64,000 nt of DNA from Jatrophihabitans telluris (GCF_023516435.1 NZ_CP097332.1:2480001-2544000), one strand, 5' to 3'. Positions 25,485 to 34,770 are shown, counted from the stretch's first letter. Notes: generated from the letters alone by a model not told the origin. Numbers and translations: made by a program.

Positions 25485-27071
25485 ATGAACGCCGAGGCGA
25501 CGCAGGAGACCGGTTTCACCCATCGGCAGATCCTGGTCATCATGTCCGGCCTGATGATGGGCATGTTCCTGGCCTCGCTGGACCAGACGATCGTGTCCAC
25601 CGCCCTGCCGACGATCGTCGGTGACTTTCACCGGACGGATCTGCTGTCGTGGGTGATCACGTCCTACCTCTTGGCCAGCACGGCCTCGACCCCGCTGTGG
25701 GGCAAGGCTGGTGACCTCTACGGGCGCAAGCGCGTTTTCCAGCTGGCGATCGTGGTCTTCCTGCTCGGATCCATGCTGTGCGGCGCCTCGCAGAACATGT
25801 TCGAGCTGATCGCGTTCCGCGGCGTGCAGGGAATCGGGGGCGGCGGCCTGATCTCGCTGGTCTTCGCCATCATCGGCGACGTCATCCCACCCCGCGAGCG
25901 TGGTCGGTACCAGGGTTACTTCGGCGCGGTCTTCGGCGTCTCCAGCGTCGTCGGCCCGCTGGCCGGTGGATTCGCGGTGGACAATCTGAGCTGGCACTAC
26001 ATCTTCTACATCAATCTGCCACTGGGTATCGCAGCGCTCATCGTGACCAACCGCGTGTTGCACCTGCCCAAGCGGACCCGCGAGGTCAACATCGACTGGT
26101 GGGGTGCGCTGCTGCTGGTCGCCGGTGTGTCGGCGATCCTGCTCGCCACCCAGTCCGGAGGCACGGACTACCCGTGGGGATCGTGGCAGATCATCGGCCT
26201 GTTCATCCTCGGGGCAATCCTGCTGGCGGGCTTCGGCGTGCGTGAACATCTGGCCAGGGAACCGATCCTGCCGCTGGAGCTGTTCCGGCTGCAGATCTTC
26301 ACCGTCTCCAACACGATCGCCTTCATCAGTGGTGTCGCGATGTTCGGAGCGTTGGCCTTCCTACCGCAGTACATGCAACTCGTCCACGGGGTCTCGGCGA
26401 CGGTGTCGGGGTTGTTGCTGCTGCCCTTGCTGATCGGCCTGCTGGTGATGAGCATCGGCTCCGGGCGGTACATCTCGAGGACGGGCCGCTACCGGTGGTT
26501 CCCGCTGGCGGGCACCGTGCTCGTCACGCTCGGACTCTGGTTGCTGACCCACATCGGGGCCCACACCTCACTGGCCGTCGTGGGCCTGTACATCCTGGTG
26601 TTCGGGGCCGGTCTGGGCCTGTTCATCCAGGTCCTGACCCTCGTCGTCCAGAATGCCGTCCCCATGAGGCAGATGGGTGTGGCCACCTCATCGGTGACGT
26701 TCTTCCGGTCGATGGGCGGCGCGATCGGCGCCTCCGCCCTGGGCGCTGTTCTGACCGCGCGCATCGCTTATGAGTTCCCGCACTATCTGCCGGCCGCGAC
26801 CCTGGCCAGTGGGGGCGACAAGGTGTCGCAACTCGTCCAGAGTCCCGCCATCCTGAACGCGCTCAAGCGCAGCAACCCGGCTTTGCACGAGGGCATCATC
26901 CAGGCCTACTCACACGCCATCGACCGAGTTTTCCTCGTCGGCACAATAGTGTCCGCGTTCAGCATCATCGCGGCGCTGTTCATCAAACAGGTCCAACTGC
27001 GCGGCGGCGCCGGGTCAGCACCTGCACCGACCGAACCCGTCGTGGCGGCCGCCCCAGGAGGTGGGCACTGA
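25485..27071 (+). CDS. MFS transporter, DHA2 (EmrB/QacA) drug exporter type
   Basis: 528 aa, about 14 transmembrane helices. DHA2 features: LDQTIVSTALPTIVGDF near residue 30, WVITSYLLASTASTPLWGKAGDLYGRKR (motif A region) near 56 and GLGLFIQVLTLVVQNAVP in the second half. Family members extrude antibiotics and lipophilic cations with protons. No TetR/MarR repressor adjoins it. The 200-bp gap upstream to the EACC1 gene holds its promoter but no recognisable operator. Its stop shares one base with the next ATG. Confidence 0.92.
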   Translation: MNAEATQETGFTHRQILVIMSGLMMGMFLASLDQTIVSTALPTIVGDFHRTDLLSWVITSYLLASTASTPLWGKAGDLYGRKRVFQLAIVVFLLGSMLCGASQNMFELIAFRGVQGIGGGGLISLVFAIIGDVIPPRERGRYQGYFGAVFGVSSVVGPLAGGFAVDNLSWHYIFYINLPLGIAALIVTNRVLHLPKRTREVNIDWWGALLLVAGVSAILLATQSGGTDYPWGSWQIIGLFILGAILLAGFGVREHLAREPILPLELFRLQIFTVSNTIAFISGVAMFGALAFLPQYMQLVHGVSATVSGLLLLPLLIGLLVMSIGSGRYISRTGRYRWFPLAGTVLVTLGLWLLTHIGAHTSLAVVGLYILVFGAGLGLFIQVLTLVVQNAVPMRQMGVATSSVTFFRSMGGAIGASALGAVLTARIAYEFPHYLPAATLASGGDKVSQLVQSPAILNALKRSNPALHEGIIQAYSHAIDRVFLVGTIVSAFSIIAALFIKQVQLRGGAGSAPAPTEPVVAAAPGGGH

Positions 27072-27739
27072 TGCCCGGAGTCACCATCACCGCCAACTAC
27101 GGCGCCGGCGGCAGCTACATCGCGCCGGCCGTGGCCCGCGCGCTGAGCGTGCCGATGCTCGACCGCGCCATCAGCACCGAGGTCGCGGCAGCCCTGCACG
27201 TATCGGTCCAGGAAGCCGAGGGTGGCCAGCTGAAACGGTCCCTGGTCGATCGGTTCCTCGGCGTGCTCGCACCGCTGTCCGGCGGCGTGCTCGGCGCGGG
27301 TACCGACGCCGCTCCACCGGAGAATGCCTTTCCCGCGCCGGAGGATTCCGATCTGTTCCGCGAGCAGGCCGAAGTGATCATGCGGTCGGCCCTCGCCTCG
27401 GGTGCCGTCATCCACGGCCGGGCCGGAGCGGCCGCCTTCCAGCGCGAACCCGGCGTGCTGCACGTTTACCTCGGCGGCGCCACGCAGGCCCGCATCGTCC
27501 AGGGCGCCGCTATCGAACACGTCTCCCTAGAACAGGCCCGTAAGGCACGGGCCGAGGTGGACCGAGCCCGCGCGCACTACGTCCGCCGGCTGTACAACAT
27601 CAGCATCGACGACCCGTCGCTGTATGACCTTCAGCTGGACAGCACCCGTCTCCCGCTCGACACCTGCGTCGAACTGATCACGCTCGCGTACCGGTCCCTG
27701 CGCCCGGACCGCGCCCGATCAGATCGCGGCGCTGAATGA
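27071..27739 (+). CDS. Cytidylate kinase-like family protein
   Basis: 222 aa, coupled to the MFS gene by a TGATG overlap. A P-loop-like NYGAGGSYIAPAVA stretch at residue 9 and an RAGAAAF strand near 118 match the cytidylate kinase-like family (PF13189 type), whose members are not the housekeeping Cmk. The classic GxxGxGK Walker A is absent (NYGAGGSY instead), so kinase activity is uncertain. Its job next to an exporter is unknown. Confidence 0.8.
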   Translation: MPGVTITANYGAGGSYIAPAVARALSVPMLDRAISTEVAAALHVSVQEAEGGQLKRSLVDRFLGVLAPLSGGVLGAGTDAAPPENAFPAPEDSDLFREQAEVIMRSALASGAVIHGRAGAAAFQREPGVLHVYLGGATQARIVQGAAIEHVSLEQARKARAEVDRARAHYVRRLYNISIDDPSLYDLQLDSTRLPLDTCVELITLAYRSLRPDRARSDRGAE

Positions 27740-27802
27740 CCTGAGGGACCACGAACGCCGAAGGCCATGATGTCGGGGCGGCGGCAGGCATCACGCTCGG
27801 GG

Positions 27803-29986
27803 TCAGCGCGCCTTGGCGGCCAACCGATGGCGGTGCAGGATCGGCTCGGTGTAGCCAGAGGGCTGCGCCGCCCCGTCGAGCAGCAGTTCGGACGCGGCGA
27901 GAAATGCTTCGCCGTCGAAGGATGGCGCCATCGGACGGTAGTCGGGATCGTCGGAGTTCTGCTCGTCCACCAGCACGGCCATGCGGCGAAGGCTCTCGTG
28001 CACCTGCTCGGCGGTGATCACGCCGTGGTGCAGCCAATTCGAGACGTGCTGGGAGGAGATCCGGCAGGTGGCGCGGTCCTCCATCAAGGGCGTCCCGGCG
28101 AGGTCGGGAACCTTCGAGCAACCGACACCGGCATCGATCCAACGCACGACGTAGCCGAGGGTCGCCTGGACGTTGTTGTCCAGCTCGGCGCGGCGCTCGT
28201 CCTCGCTCCACGAACGAGGATCGGCCAGCGGCAGCACGAGTAGATCGTTCAACGTCCCACGGCGACCGGCGGCAAGGAGTTCGCGCTGCCGCTGCTTGAC
28301 GTCGACGGCGTGGTAATGCAGCGCATGCAGCGTCGCGGCGGTCGGTGACGGCACCCAAGCGGTGTTTGCTCCGGCCCGGGGCTGGGCAATCTTGTCCTTG
28401 AGCATTGCGGCGAGGTTGTCGGGGGCGGCCCACATTCCTTTGCCGATCTGGGCGCGTCCCATGAGACCGCAGGCCAGCCCGACGTCCACGTTCGCGTCCT
28501 CGTAGGCTGCCAGCCAACTCGCCCGTTTCATATCGTTCTTGCGGACCACCGGACCGGCGAGCATGGCGGTGTGGATCTCGTCGCCGGTTCGATCGAGGAA
28601 TCCCGTGTTGATGAAGGCGATTCGCTCACGGGCCGCATGGATGCACGCGGCCAGGTTGAGCGTCGTGCGGCGCTCCTCGTCCATGATGCCGACCTTGATC
28701 GTGTTGCGGGCAAGCCCGAGCGTGTCCTCGACGAGGCCGAACAGGTCGACGGTGAGAGCGACCTCGTCGGGCCCGTGCTGCTTGGGCTTGACGACGTACA
28801 TGGCACCGGTGCGCGAGTTGGGCCGCGCGGTGTTGCCCCGGATGTCGTGGCAGCTCCCCAGCCCGGTGACGAAGGCGTCGACGATACCTTCGGCCACGGG
28901 TGCGCCCGTGGCGTCCAGAACGGCGTCGGTGGTCATCAGGTGACCCACCTGCCGGACGAACATCAACGCCCGCCCGGGCAGCGTCACGCTCTGGCCCCGG
29001 AGCGTGGTGTACGAACGGTCCGCGTTCAGCCCGCGCGTGAACGTCCGGCCGTTCTTGCTGACTTCCGCCGTCAGCCGTCCCTGCATAAGCAGGAGCCAGT
29101 TGCGGTACCCGGCGACCTTGTCGGTCGCGTCGACCGCGGCGACCGAGTCCTCGAGATCCATGATCGAGGTGAGCGCCGCTTCGAGCACGATGTCCTTGAC
29201 TCCGGCCGGGTCCGTGCCGCCCACCTGATCAGCGCGGTCGATGGTGATCTCCACGTGCAATTGATGGTGCACCAGCACGATCGCATCGGGCGCCTGAGGT
29301 TCGCCTCGGTAACCGACGATCTGGCCGGGCTCGGCCAACCGAACCTGCCCATCGGCGGTGCGGCAGAGCAAGCCCTCCTCGTCGATCGAGTAACCGATCA
29401 CCTGCCGGTGGGTGGCGTTCGTCAGCGGCGCCACCTGATCGAGAAAGGCGCGAGCGCGGGTGATCACCTGTTCGCCGCGAAGCGGGTTGTACTGGCGCCC
29501 CGGAGCCAGTTCGCCGGACTGGTCGATGACGTCGCTGCCGTAGAAGGCGTCGTACAACGATCCCCAGCGGGCGTTCGCAGCGTTGGCAGCAAAGCGGGCG
29601 TTGAGGATCGGCACGACCAGCTGCGGTCCGCACTGATCGCTGATCTCGACATCGACGCCCGTGGTCGAGACGCTGAATTGCTCAGGCTCATCGACGAGAT
29701 AACCGATGCCGCGAAGGAAACCCTGGTATCCCTGGAGATCCGAGACGGGACCTGGCGCGTTGCGGTGATAGGCATCGATGGCCGTCTGCAGTTCTTCACG
29801 GCGGTCGAGCAGCGCGCGCTGACGAGGGCCCAGCTCGGCGACCGCCTGTTGAACTCCGGCCCAGAAGTCTGCGCTGGCCACGCCGGAGGCCGGCAACGCC
29901 TCGTCCTCGACGAAGCGATGCAACACCTGCGACACCGACAGGTCGCCAACGCTCACGTAGTCCGACACCTCGGGCACCACCCTCAC
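27803..29986 (-). CDS. glcB: Malate synthase G
   Basis: 727 aa with a GTG start at 29986; GTGs at 29980 and 29977 are alternatives and the upstream frame runs open for another 1.3 kb without similarity. The G-type single-chain enzyme condenses glyoxylate with acetyl-CoA to malate. Near-identical blocks to mycobacterial GlcB are visible: NAANARWGSLYDAFYG, SIMDLEDSVAAVDA, INSRTG-type, KVGIMDEERRTT, NTGFLDRTGDEIH, AQPRAGANTAWVPSPTAATL and MEDRATCRISSQH. An isocitrate lyase gene is not nearby, so glyoxylate may come from other sources. The divergent IclR regulator starts 60 bp away. Confidence 0.96.
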   Translation of the reverse strand: MRVVPEVSDYVSVGDLSVSQVLHRFVEDEALPASGVASADFWAGVQQAVAELGPRQRALLDRREELQTAIDAYHRNAPGPVSDLQGYQGFLRGIGYLVDEPEQFSVSTTGVDVEISDQCGPQLVVPILNARFAANAANARWGSLYDAFYGSDVIDQSGELAPGRQYNPLRGEQVITRARAFLDQVAPLTNATHRQVIGYSIDEEGLLCRTADGQVRLAEPGQIVGYRGEPQAPDAIVLVHHQLHVEITIDRADQVGGTDPAGVKDIVLEAALTSIMDLEDSVAAVDATDKVAGYRNWLLLMQGRLTAEVSKNGRTFTRGLNADRSYTTLRGQSVTLPGRALMFVRQVGHLMTTDAVLDATGAPVAEGIVDAFVTGLGSCHDIRGNTARPNSRTGAMYVVKPKQHGPDEVALTVDLFGLVEDTLGLARNTIKVGIMDEERRTTLNLAACIHAARERIAFINTGFLDRTGDEIHTAMLAGPVVRKNDMKRASWLAAYEDANVDVGLACGLMGRAQIGKGMWAAPDNLAAMLKDKIAQPRAGANTAWVPSPTAATLHALHYHAVDVKQRQRELLAAGRRGTLNDLLVLPLADPRSWSEDERRAELDNNVQATLGYVVRWIDAGVGCSKVPDLAGTPLMEDRATCRISSQHVSNWLHHGVITAEQVHESLRRMAVLVDEQNSDDPDYRPMAPSFDGEAFLAASELLLDGAAQPSGYTEPILHRHRLAAKAR

Positions 29987-29988
29987 AA

Positions 29989-30005
29989 ATTCCGTATCGT
30001 GGAAT
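29989..30005. promoter_or_regulatory. Palindrome between malate synthase and IclR gene, candidate operator
   Basis: ATTCC and GGAAT arms around GTATCGT. It lies 2 bp upstream of the malate synthase GTG and 41 bp from the IclR start, in a 60-bp divergent interval that also has TATATA at 30014-30021. IclR regulators often bind TTCC/GGAA-type dyads. Position so near the start codon fits repression. Confidence 0.5.
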
Positions 30006-30046
30006 ACGTCTTCTATATATCGGAAACATATGACACCATCGTCGGC

Positions 30047-30838
30047 GTGGTCAATCCCCCCAGCTCCCCTACCGCCGAACGCGCCGGCGTTCAATCGCTG
30101 CATCGCGCACTCGACGTCATCGAGGCCGTCGAGCAGCGCGGCGGGCACCTGCCGATCGCCGAAATCGCGGCCGCCGCGGGGCTTCCGCTGCCGACGACCC
30201 ATCGACTGCTGCACACGCTGGTCGAGCGCGGGTGGATGCGGCAGCTGCCCAACCGCCGCTACGCCCTGGGTTTCCGGCTCACACCCCTGGGGGCATCCGC
30301 GGCACGGCTCGCCGCCACTGGCGCAACCCCCTTGCTCGCCGATCTCGTGTCCTCCACGGGCGAGAGCGCGAACGTGGCCGTGCTCTCCGGCGACCGCGCC
30401 GAGTACGTGGCCCAGGTGCCGTCGGCTCACTCGATGCGAACCTTCACCGAGGTCGGTCGCCGGGTCGAGCTGCACTGCACGGGCGTGGGCAAGGCCATGC
30501 TCGCCCAGCTCAGCGACACCGAGCTGACCGCGCTGGTGCGCCGGGGCGGGCTGGCCGGCTACACCGACCACACCCTCACGACCGAGCGCGACCTGCTGGA
30601 CGACCTGGCGCACACACGCTCGCGGGGTTACGCCCTCGATGAGCAGGAACAGGAACTCGGCGTGCGGTGCGTCGCCGTGGTCGTACCGGACAGCGGCCCG
30701 GCGTGGACCGCCCTCTCGGTGTCCGGACCGGTAACCCGAATGACCGACGCCTTGATCGCCGATGCCGTGCCGAGGCTGCACGCGGCCGGGCGAAAACTGC
30801 GGGCAGCGACCATTCACGACGGTGAAGCCCATAGCTGA
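30047..30838 (+). CDS. IclR-family transcriptional regulator
   Basis: 263 aa from the GTG at 30047 (typical family length). N-terminal winged HTH: VQSLHRALDVIEAVEQRGG then LPTTHRLLHTLVERGW near residue 47. The C-terminal effector domain shows RVELHCTGVGKAML and GYALDEQEQELGVRCVAV, a typical ligand-binding GAF-like fold. Divergent from malate synthase across a palindrome, it probably controls glyoxylate use in response to a small oxo-acid. The frame extends upstream to 28571 inside glcB but has no protein similarity. Confidence 0.93.
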   Translation: MVNPPSSPTAERAGVQSLHRALDVIEAVEQRGGHLPIAEIAAAAGLPLPTTHRLLHTLVERGWMRQLPNRRYALGFRLTPLGASAARLAATGATPLLADLVSSTGESANVAVLSGDRAEYVAQVPSAHSMRTFTEVGRRVELHCTGVGKAMLAQLSDTELTALVRRGGLAGYTDHTLTTERDLLDDLAHTRSRGYALDEQEQELGVRCVAVVVPDSGPAWTALSVSGPVTRMTDALIADAVPRLHAAGRKLRAATIHDGEAHS

Positions 30839-30915
30839 TGAGCACTGCCAGGGTTCGTCCGAGTGCACGACATCCCAATAGCGCTCAGCGATCCGCTCCG
30901 GAGCGAACGGCCCGG

Positions 30916-32130
30916 TCAGTCGGCCGCGGCGGTGAGGTGGGCGCTGATGGCGTCGAACATCTGCAGGGTTGCCCTGCCCTTCTCGTCGTCGATCGGGGCC
31001 GCCCAGCTGGAAACCTTCACCCCGACCGTGCCCGTGGCCCGGTTGATGTAAACCATTTGCCCGTGAATTCCCAGACAGAGGGCGACGTCGCGGTTGGCGC
31101 TGGGAAACCAGAAATTGCTGCGGTACATGCCGCCGGGCATATCGTTGTCGTCGGGGCTCGCGGCGAACGCAGCGGCGGAGTCGGAGCCGCCGGTGAAGAT
31201 GTCGCTCACCCACTCGGCCGGCACAACACGCTCGCCGGTCAGAGACATTCCGTCTCCGAGGATCATCGCCCCAAACCGTGCCAGGTCGCCCAGCGTGGCG
31301 CAGATCCCGCCGTCGAACATGCCGGTGCCGTCTGAGTCGACGCACAGGTAGGCGTCGTAACGCGCCCCGAGCCGTGACCAGACAAGGTCCGACAGGAGCT
31401 GATGGAAACGCTGGCCCGCTGCCGCTTCACAAACCCAGCCGAGGACGTCCGTCTCGCAGCTGCGGTATAGGAACGCACCCCCGTGCGGGCGGTTCTGTTT
31501 CAGGGTCGGCAGAAACTCCTTCATCGTGCGGGGGGATCCCTCGCCGCGCGGGGGTGCCCAGCCAACTGCGGCATCCAACCGGGCTACCTCGGAGTCGGGA
31601 TCGAGGTATCGCTCGGAAAACTCGATCCCGCTGCGCATGTCGAGCAGATGTCGCACGCGAGCACCGGCGTATCCGCTGTCGCGCAGTTCGGGGACGTAGG
31701 AGGTCACCTGTGCCTCCGGGTCGATCAACCGTTGCCCTACCAGCGAGCCGGCCACGGTCGACACGAGCGACTTGCTCACCGACATCAGCAGGTGCCTCGT
31801 CCCCGGCTCCATCCCACCGAAGTACTGCTCGGTGACGACGTCGTTTCCGTACACGACCATCCAGGCGTCGGTGTTGGTCGCGGCGACGATCTCTGCCGCG
31901 GTGGACGATGACCCGCCCGCCAACGGAACTCTCAGCGCACCGAGGGCAACGGGGCGAGACCGCAGCTCGACACCTGCGGCCGGACCTCGGCGGACGTCGA
32001 CCGTGGGGAACACATCGGCCATGTGTTGAAACGACCAGCCCAGCACATCGGGGTCCAACCAGTTCGCGGCGGTTATCGGTCGTGGCGGTCGGCCAGGGCT
32101 GCGCGCGGGCAACGTGGGCGGCAGGGACAT
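30916..32130 (-). CDS. Class C beta-lactamase-fold serine hydrolase
   Basis: 404 aa from the ATG at 32130. Catalytic motifs: Ser-Val-Ser-Lys (SxxK) in LLMSVSKSLVS near residue 126, a Tyr in FLYRSCETD near 253 and an HGQ-type C-terminal motif in IHGQMVY. The pattern and the TGGSDS loop resemble EstB/6-aminohexanoate-dimer hydrolase-type enzymes rather than true beta-lactamases. No signal peptide is visible, so it acts in the cytoplasm on an ester or amide. The following membrane-protein gene is 53 bp away on the same strand. Confidence 0.85.
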   Translation of the reverse strand: MSLPPTLPARSPGRPPRPITAANWLDPDVLGWSFQHMADVFPTVDVRRGPAAGVELRSRPVALGALRVPLAGGSSSTAAEIVAATNTDAWMVVYGNDVVTEQYFGGMEPGTRHLLMSVSKSLVSTVAGSLVGQRLIDPEAQVTSYVPELRDSGYAGARVRHLLDMRSGIEFSERYLDPDSEVARLDAAVGWAPPRGEGSPRTMKEFLPTLKQNRPHGGAFLYRSCETDVLGWVCEAAAGQRFHQLLSDLVWSRLGARYDAYLCVDSDGTGMFDGGICATLGDLARFGAMILGDGMSLTGERVVPAEWVSDIFTGGSDSAAAFAASPDDNDMPGGMYRSNFWFPSANRDVALCLGIHGQMVYINRATGTVGVKVSSWAAPIDDEKGRATLQMFDAISAHLTAAAD

Positions 32131-32183
32131 GTCGAGCTCCTCGGTGGGATCGGGTGCGTCGGCGGTTGTCTTGCCGGGTCCGC

Positions 32184-32744
32184 TCACTCGGTCCTGGCCG
32201 ATCGGTGCCGGCCAGGGATCACGCGCCACAGTCGCCCGACGAGGATCGTGGCCGTCAGCCACAGCACCCAGGCCAGCGGTGTCCAGGCACCGCCGCGCCA
32301 ATCGCCGTGCCCGTCGGTGAAGTGATACGTGACCTCGCTCTGCAGGTACGCGATGCCGCTCCACGCATAGGATCCGGACGCGTGCGGGTTCGCGGCCGTG
32401 ATGCCACGGGCGAAAGCGTTGGCCGCCTCGCCGAGCAGCGACGTCCCGATCAGCTGAGCGGTCAGCAGGAACAGCGCGGCGCTGTAGTAAGCGGGCCGAG
32501 GGGCGATCCCGAATTGAGCCGTGCGGTACTCCTCCGCCAGTTCGCGGCTGTTGCCGAGTCCCCGAAGGGCAGCCGTCGTACCGACGTCGGTCGCTGCGGT
32601 GAGCAGGTTCTGCCGGACTTCGTGCCGATGGGCGATCCGGGATCTGCGTGGCAGGTCGTAGAGGCGTTGATCGAGCGTCCAGACGAGTCGTTCGATGCGC
32701 AGGCGGTCTATCCAGCTGATAGCCAAGGACCGAGCAGTGTCCAT
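32184..32744 (-). CDS. Membrane protein paired with PadR regulator
   Basis: 186 aa from the ATG at 32744, 1 nt after the PadR stop. An N-terminal soluble part with ERLVWTLDQRLYDLPRRSR and HEVRQNLLTAATDVG is followed by three hydrophobic helices (starting near YYSAALFLLTAQLIG). The organisation matches the 'permease prefix'/DUF1700-like membrane proteins that commonly accompany PadR genes. Function unknown. Confidence 0.8.
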   Translation of the reverse strand: MDTARSLAISWIDRLRIERLVWTLDQRLYDLPRRSRIAHRHEVRQNLLTAATDVGTTAALRGLGNSRELAEEYRTAQFGIAPRPAYYSAALFLLTAQLIGTSLLGEAANAFARGITAANPHASGSYAWSGIAYLQSEVTYHFTDGHGDWRGGAWTPLAWVLWLTATILVGRLWRVIPGRHRSARTE

Positions 32745-32745
32745 G

Positions 32746-33102
32746 TCACACTCCTTTACCGGGTCGGGTCGGCAGTGGTTGCTCCAGTACGCCCGAGACG
32801 ACGTCCACGAGGTCAAGCCAACTGCCCGTTGCTTCAATCAGCGCGTCGTAGCCGGTCGGCGTGACGCGGTAATACTTGCGCGCCGGTCCCGCATCCGACG
32901 CCACCAGTCTGGAGATCAGCCATCGTTCCCGCTCCAGCCGGGCCAGCGCGGGATAGACGGTGCCTTCGAGCACACTGTCGAGCCCGTGGGCGTGCAGCCG
33001 CTGCACCACCTCGTAGCCGTAGGACTCGCGTTCGGCCAGAAGGCGGAGCAGCAGCAGCGTCAGAACACCTTTGAGCAATTGCGGGTCATGGCGGGAAGGC
33101 AC
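32746..33102 (-). CDS. PadR-family transcriptional regulator
   Basis: 118 aa with a GTG start at 33102. Winged-helix features: LLKGVLTLLLLRLLAERESYGYE-type N-terminus, EGTVYPALARLERE and YYRVTPTGYDAL. PadR proteins repress stress, phenolic-acid or transporter genes. The likely promoter places the transcription start at the GTG, hence a leaderless message. It controls, with its partner membrane protein, an unknown target, possibly itself. Confidence 0.92.
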   Translation of the reverse strand: MPSRHDPQLLKGVLTLLLLRLLAERESYGYEVVQRLHAHGLDSVLEGTVYPALARLERERWLISRLVASDAGPARKYYRVTPTGYDALIEATGSWLDLVDVVSGVLEQPLPTRPGKGV

Positions 33103-33108
33103 GTTACA

Positions 33109-33137
33109 AGGTTATGCTTGGTACTGTAGATAGTCAA
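33109..33137 (-). promoter_or_regulatory. Promoter of the PadR gene, apparently leaderless
   Basis: On the minus strand TTGACT (33137-33132) and TAACCT (33114-33109) are spaced by 17 bp. The -10 box ends about 7 nt before the GTG start at 33102, so transcription would begin at or near the first base of the start codon. Confidence 0.6.
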
Positions 33138-33224
33138 GTAGTCTGATCGCTAAGCCCTTCGGCGACGAATGCCCCGGCGTGCGTGCCGACACAGTGGTTG
33201 ACCCCGTCAGCGAATCCGCTCAGG

Positions 33225-34646
33225 ATGACGTGCGTGGTGACGCAGGTGGTGGAGGCGGACTATCTCGTCGTCGGCGCCGGTGCGGCGGGCATGGCCTTCA
33301 CCGACGCCCTGATCACCAATGCGGACGTCAGCGTCGCTGTCGTGGACCGGCGCCACAGCGTGGGTGGTCACTGGCTGACCGCCTATCCCTTCGTGCGCCT
33401 GCACCAGGCGTCGGCGTTCTACGGCGTGGCCTCCACTCTGCTCGGAGCCGGCAGGGTCCAGGACGACGGCCCGGAGGCGGGGCTGCAGGAGCGCGCCACA
33501 GCACCCGAGATCTGCGCGTACTACGCACGAGTGCTGACGACGCGCATGCTTGCCTCTGGAAAGGTGCGCTTCTTCCCGAACTGCGAATACACCGGTGATC
33601 GGCAGTTCGTCTCACGCGTGTCGGGCCGACGGTATGAGGTCGAAGGTCGCTGCCGACTCGTCGATGCCCATTACCTCTCGCCGCACACACCGGCCGACAC
33701 TCCCCCGCCGTTCGGAGTGGGCGAAGGCGGACATGTCGTCGCCGTCAACGAACTGATCAACCTCGGCGAGGCGCCATCGCTGTACGTGGTCGTCGGTGCG
33801 GGCAAGACCGCCACGGACGCGTGCATCTGGCTGCTGTCCAACGGGGTTGACCCGGATTCCATCTGCTGGGTGCGGCCGCGGGACCCATGGATGCTCAACC
33901 GTGCCGTCGTACAGCCCGATCCGGCCATCTTCATGGGAATGGCCGCAGACATCTTTGCTGCCGCCGCCCGGGCATCATCTGCCGACGACTTGTTCCTGCG
34001 CCTGGAAGCGGACGGGGTGATGATCCGCATCGACAGGTCGGTCACTCCCACTATGGCCAAGACCCCCACGCTTGCCACCTGGGAACTCGACCTGTTGCGC
34101 AGCATCACGAACGTGGTCCGGCTGGGGCACATTCGTTGGGTCGAGCCAGGAAGGTTGCTGTTCGACCACGGCACGATCGACCTTCCACCGGGCGCGCTCG
34201 TCGTGCATTGCGCCGCATCGGGGCTTCGCCGGCGACCTCTCGTGCCGATCTGGCGCAGCGACATGATCACCTTGCAGCTCATCAGGGCCGGCTTCCCGTG
34301 CTTCGCGGCCGCGCTCGCCGGCTACGTCGAGGCAACCCGTGACGAGGACGTCGAGAAGAATCGGTTGTGCCCGCCATCGCCGTACTCGAACTCGGCGCGA
34401 TCGTGGGCCCGGATGCAGCTGCTCGGCGCCAGGGCAGCGATGGCATTCGCGACCGAGGCCGACATCAAGGCCTGGGCTGACCAGGTGCCACTCAACCCGG
34501 CCCGCATCGCCGCGGACACGGTGGTTACCCCCGGCCTGACCGGCGCGCTGGATCGCTATCGCCACAACCTCACGCCAGGGTTGGTGCGCCTGGCTCAACT
34601 CGCAGGCGAGCCAGCCACGGATCGACCGCCGGGGACCTGTGCCTAG
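33225..34646 (+). CDS. FAD/NAD(P)-binding flavoprotein (monooxygenase-like)
   Basis: 473 aa from the ATG at 33225 (an upstream GTG at 33183 is possible). An FAD-binding Rossmann motif YLVVGAGAAGM is near residue 14, followed by RRHSVGGHWLTAYPFVRLHQ, and a second nucleotide motif VVGAGKTATDA is near 205. The overall layout resembles flavin monooxygenases/lysine N6-hydroxylase-type enzymes, but the FxGxxxHxxxY fingerprint is not evident. It is single-gene, plus strand, beyond the PadR cluster; substrate unknown. Confidence 0.82.
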   Translation: MTCVVTQVVEADYLVVGAGAAGMAFTDALITNADVSVAVVDRRHSVGGHWLTAYPFVRLHQASAFYGVASTLLGAGRVQDDGPEAGLQERATAPEICAYYARVLTTRMLASGKVRFFPNCEYTGDRQFVSRVSGRRYEVEGRCRLVDAHYLSPHTPADTPPPFGVGEGGHVVAVNELINLGEAPSLYVVVGAGKTATDACIWLLSNGVDPDSICWVRPRDPWMLNRAVVQPDPAIFMGMAADIFAAAARASSADDLFLRLEADGVMIRIDRSVTPTMAKTPTLATWELDLLRSITNVVRLGHIRWVEPGRLLFDHGTIDLPPGALVVHCAASGLRRRPLVPIWRSDMITLQLIRAGFPCFAAALAGYVEATRDEDVEKNRLCPPSPYSNSARSWARMQLLGARAAMAFATEADIKAWADQVPLNPARIAADTVVTPGLTGALDRYRHNLTPGLVRLAQLAGEPATDRPPGTCA

Positions 34647-34670
34647 GACACGGGGCGAACCCGCTCCGTA

Positions 34671-34770
34671 TCGAGAACGCGCGGGTCGAGAACGCGTTGG
34701 TCAGGAACGCGCGGGTCAGGAACACGCGGGTCAGGAGCGCGCGGGTCGAGAACGCGCGGGTCGAGAGGCG
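34671..34770. repeat. 15-bp tandem repeat, six copies, running into a gene end
   Basis: Six 15-bp units (tcgagaacgcgcggg or tcaggaacgcgcggg variants) occupy 34671-34760, with a partial seventh. The COG4705 gene (minus) uses bases of this array for its stop codon (34731-34733) and last residues (a Ser-Arg-Pro-Ala-Arg repeat). Confidence 0.9.

Noticed and set aside
34671-34770. CRISPR-like array
   Set aside because: Units are contiguous 15-mers without spacers; it is a simple tandem repeat.
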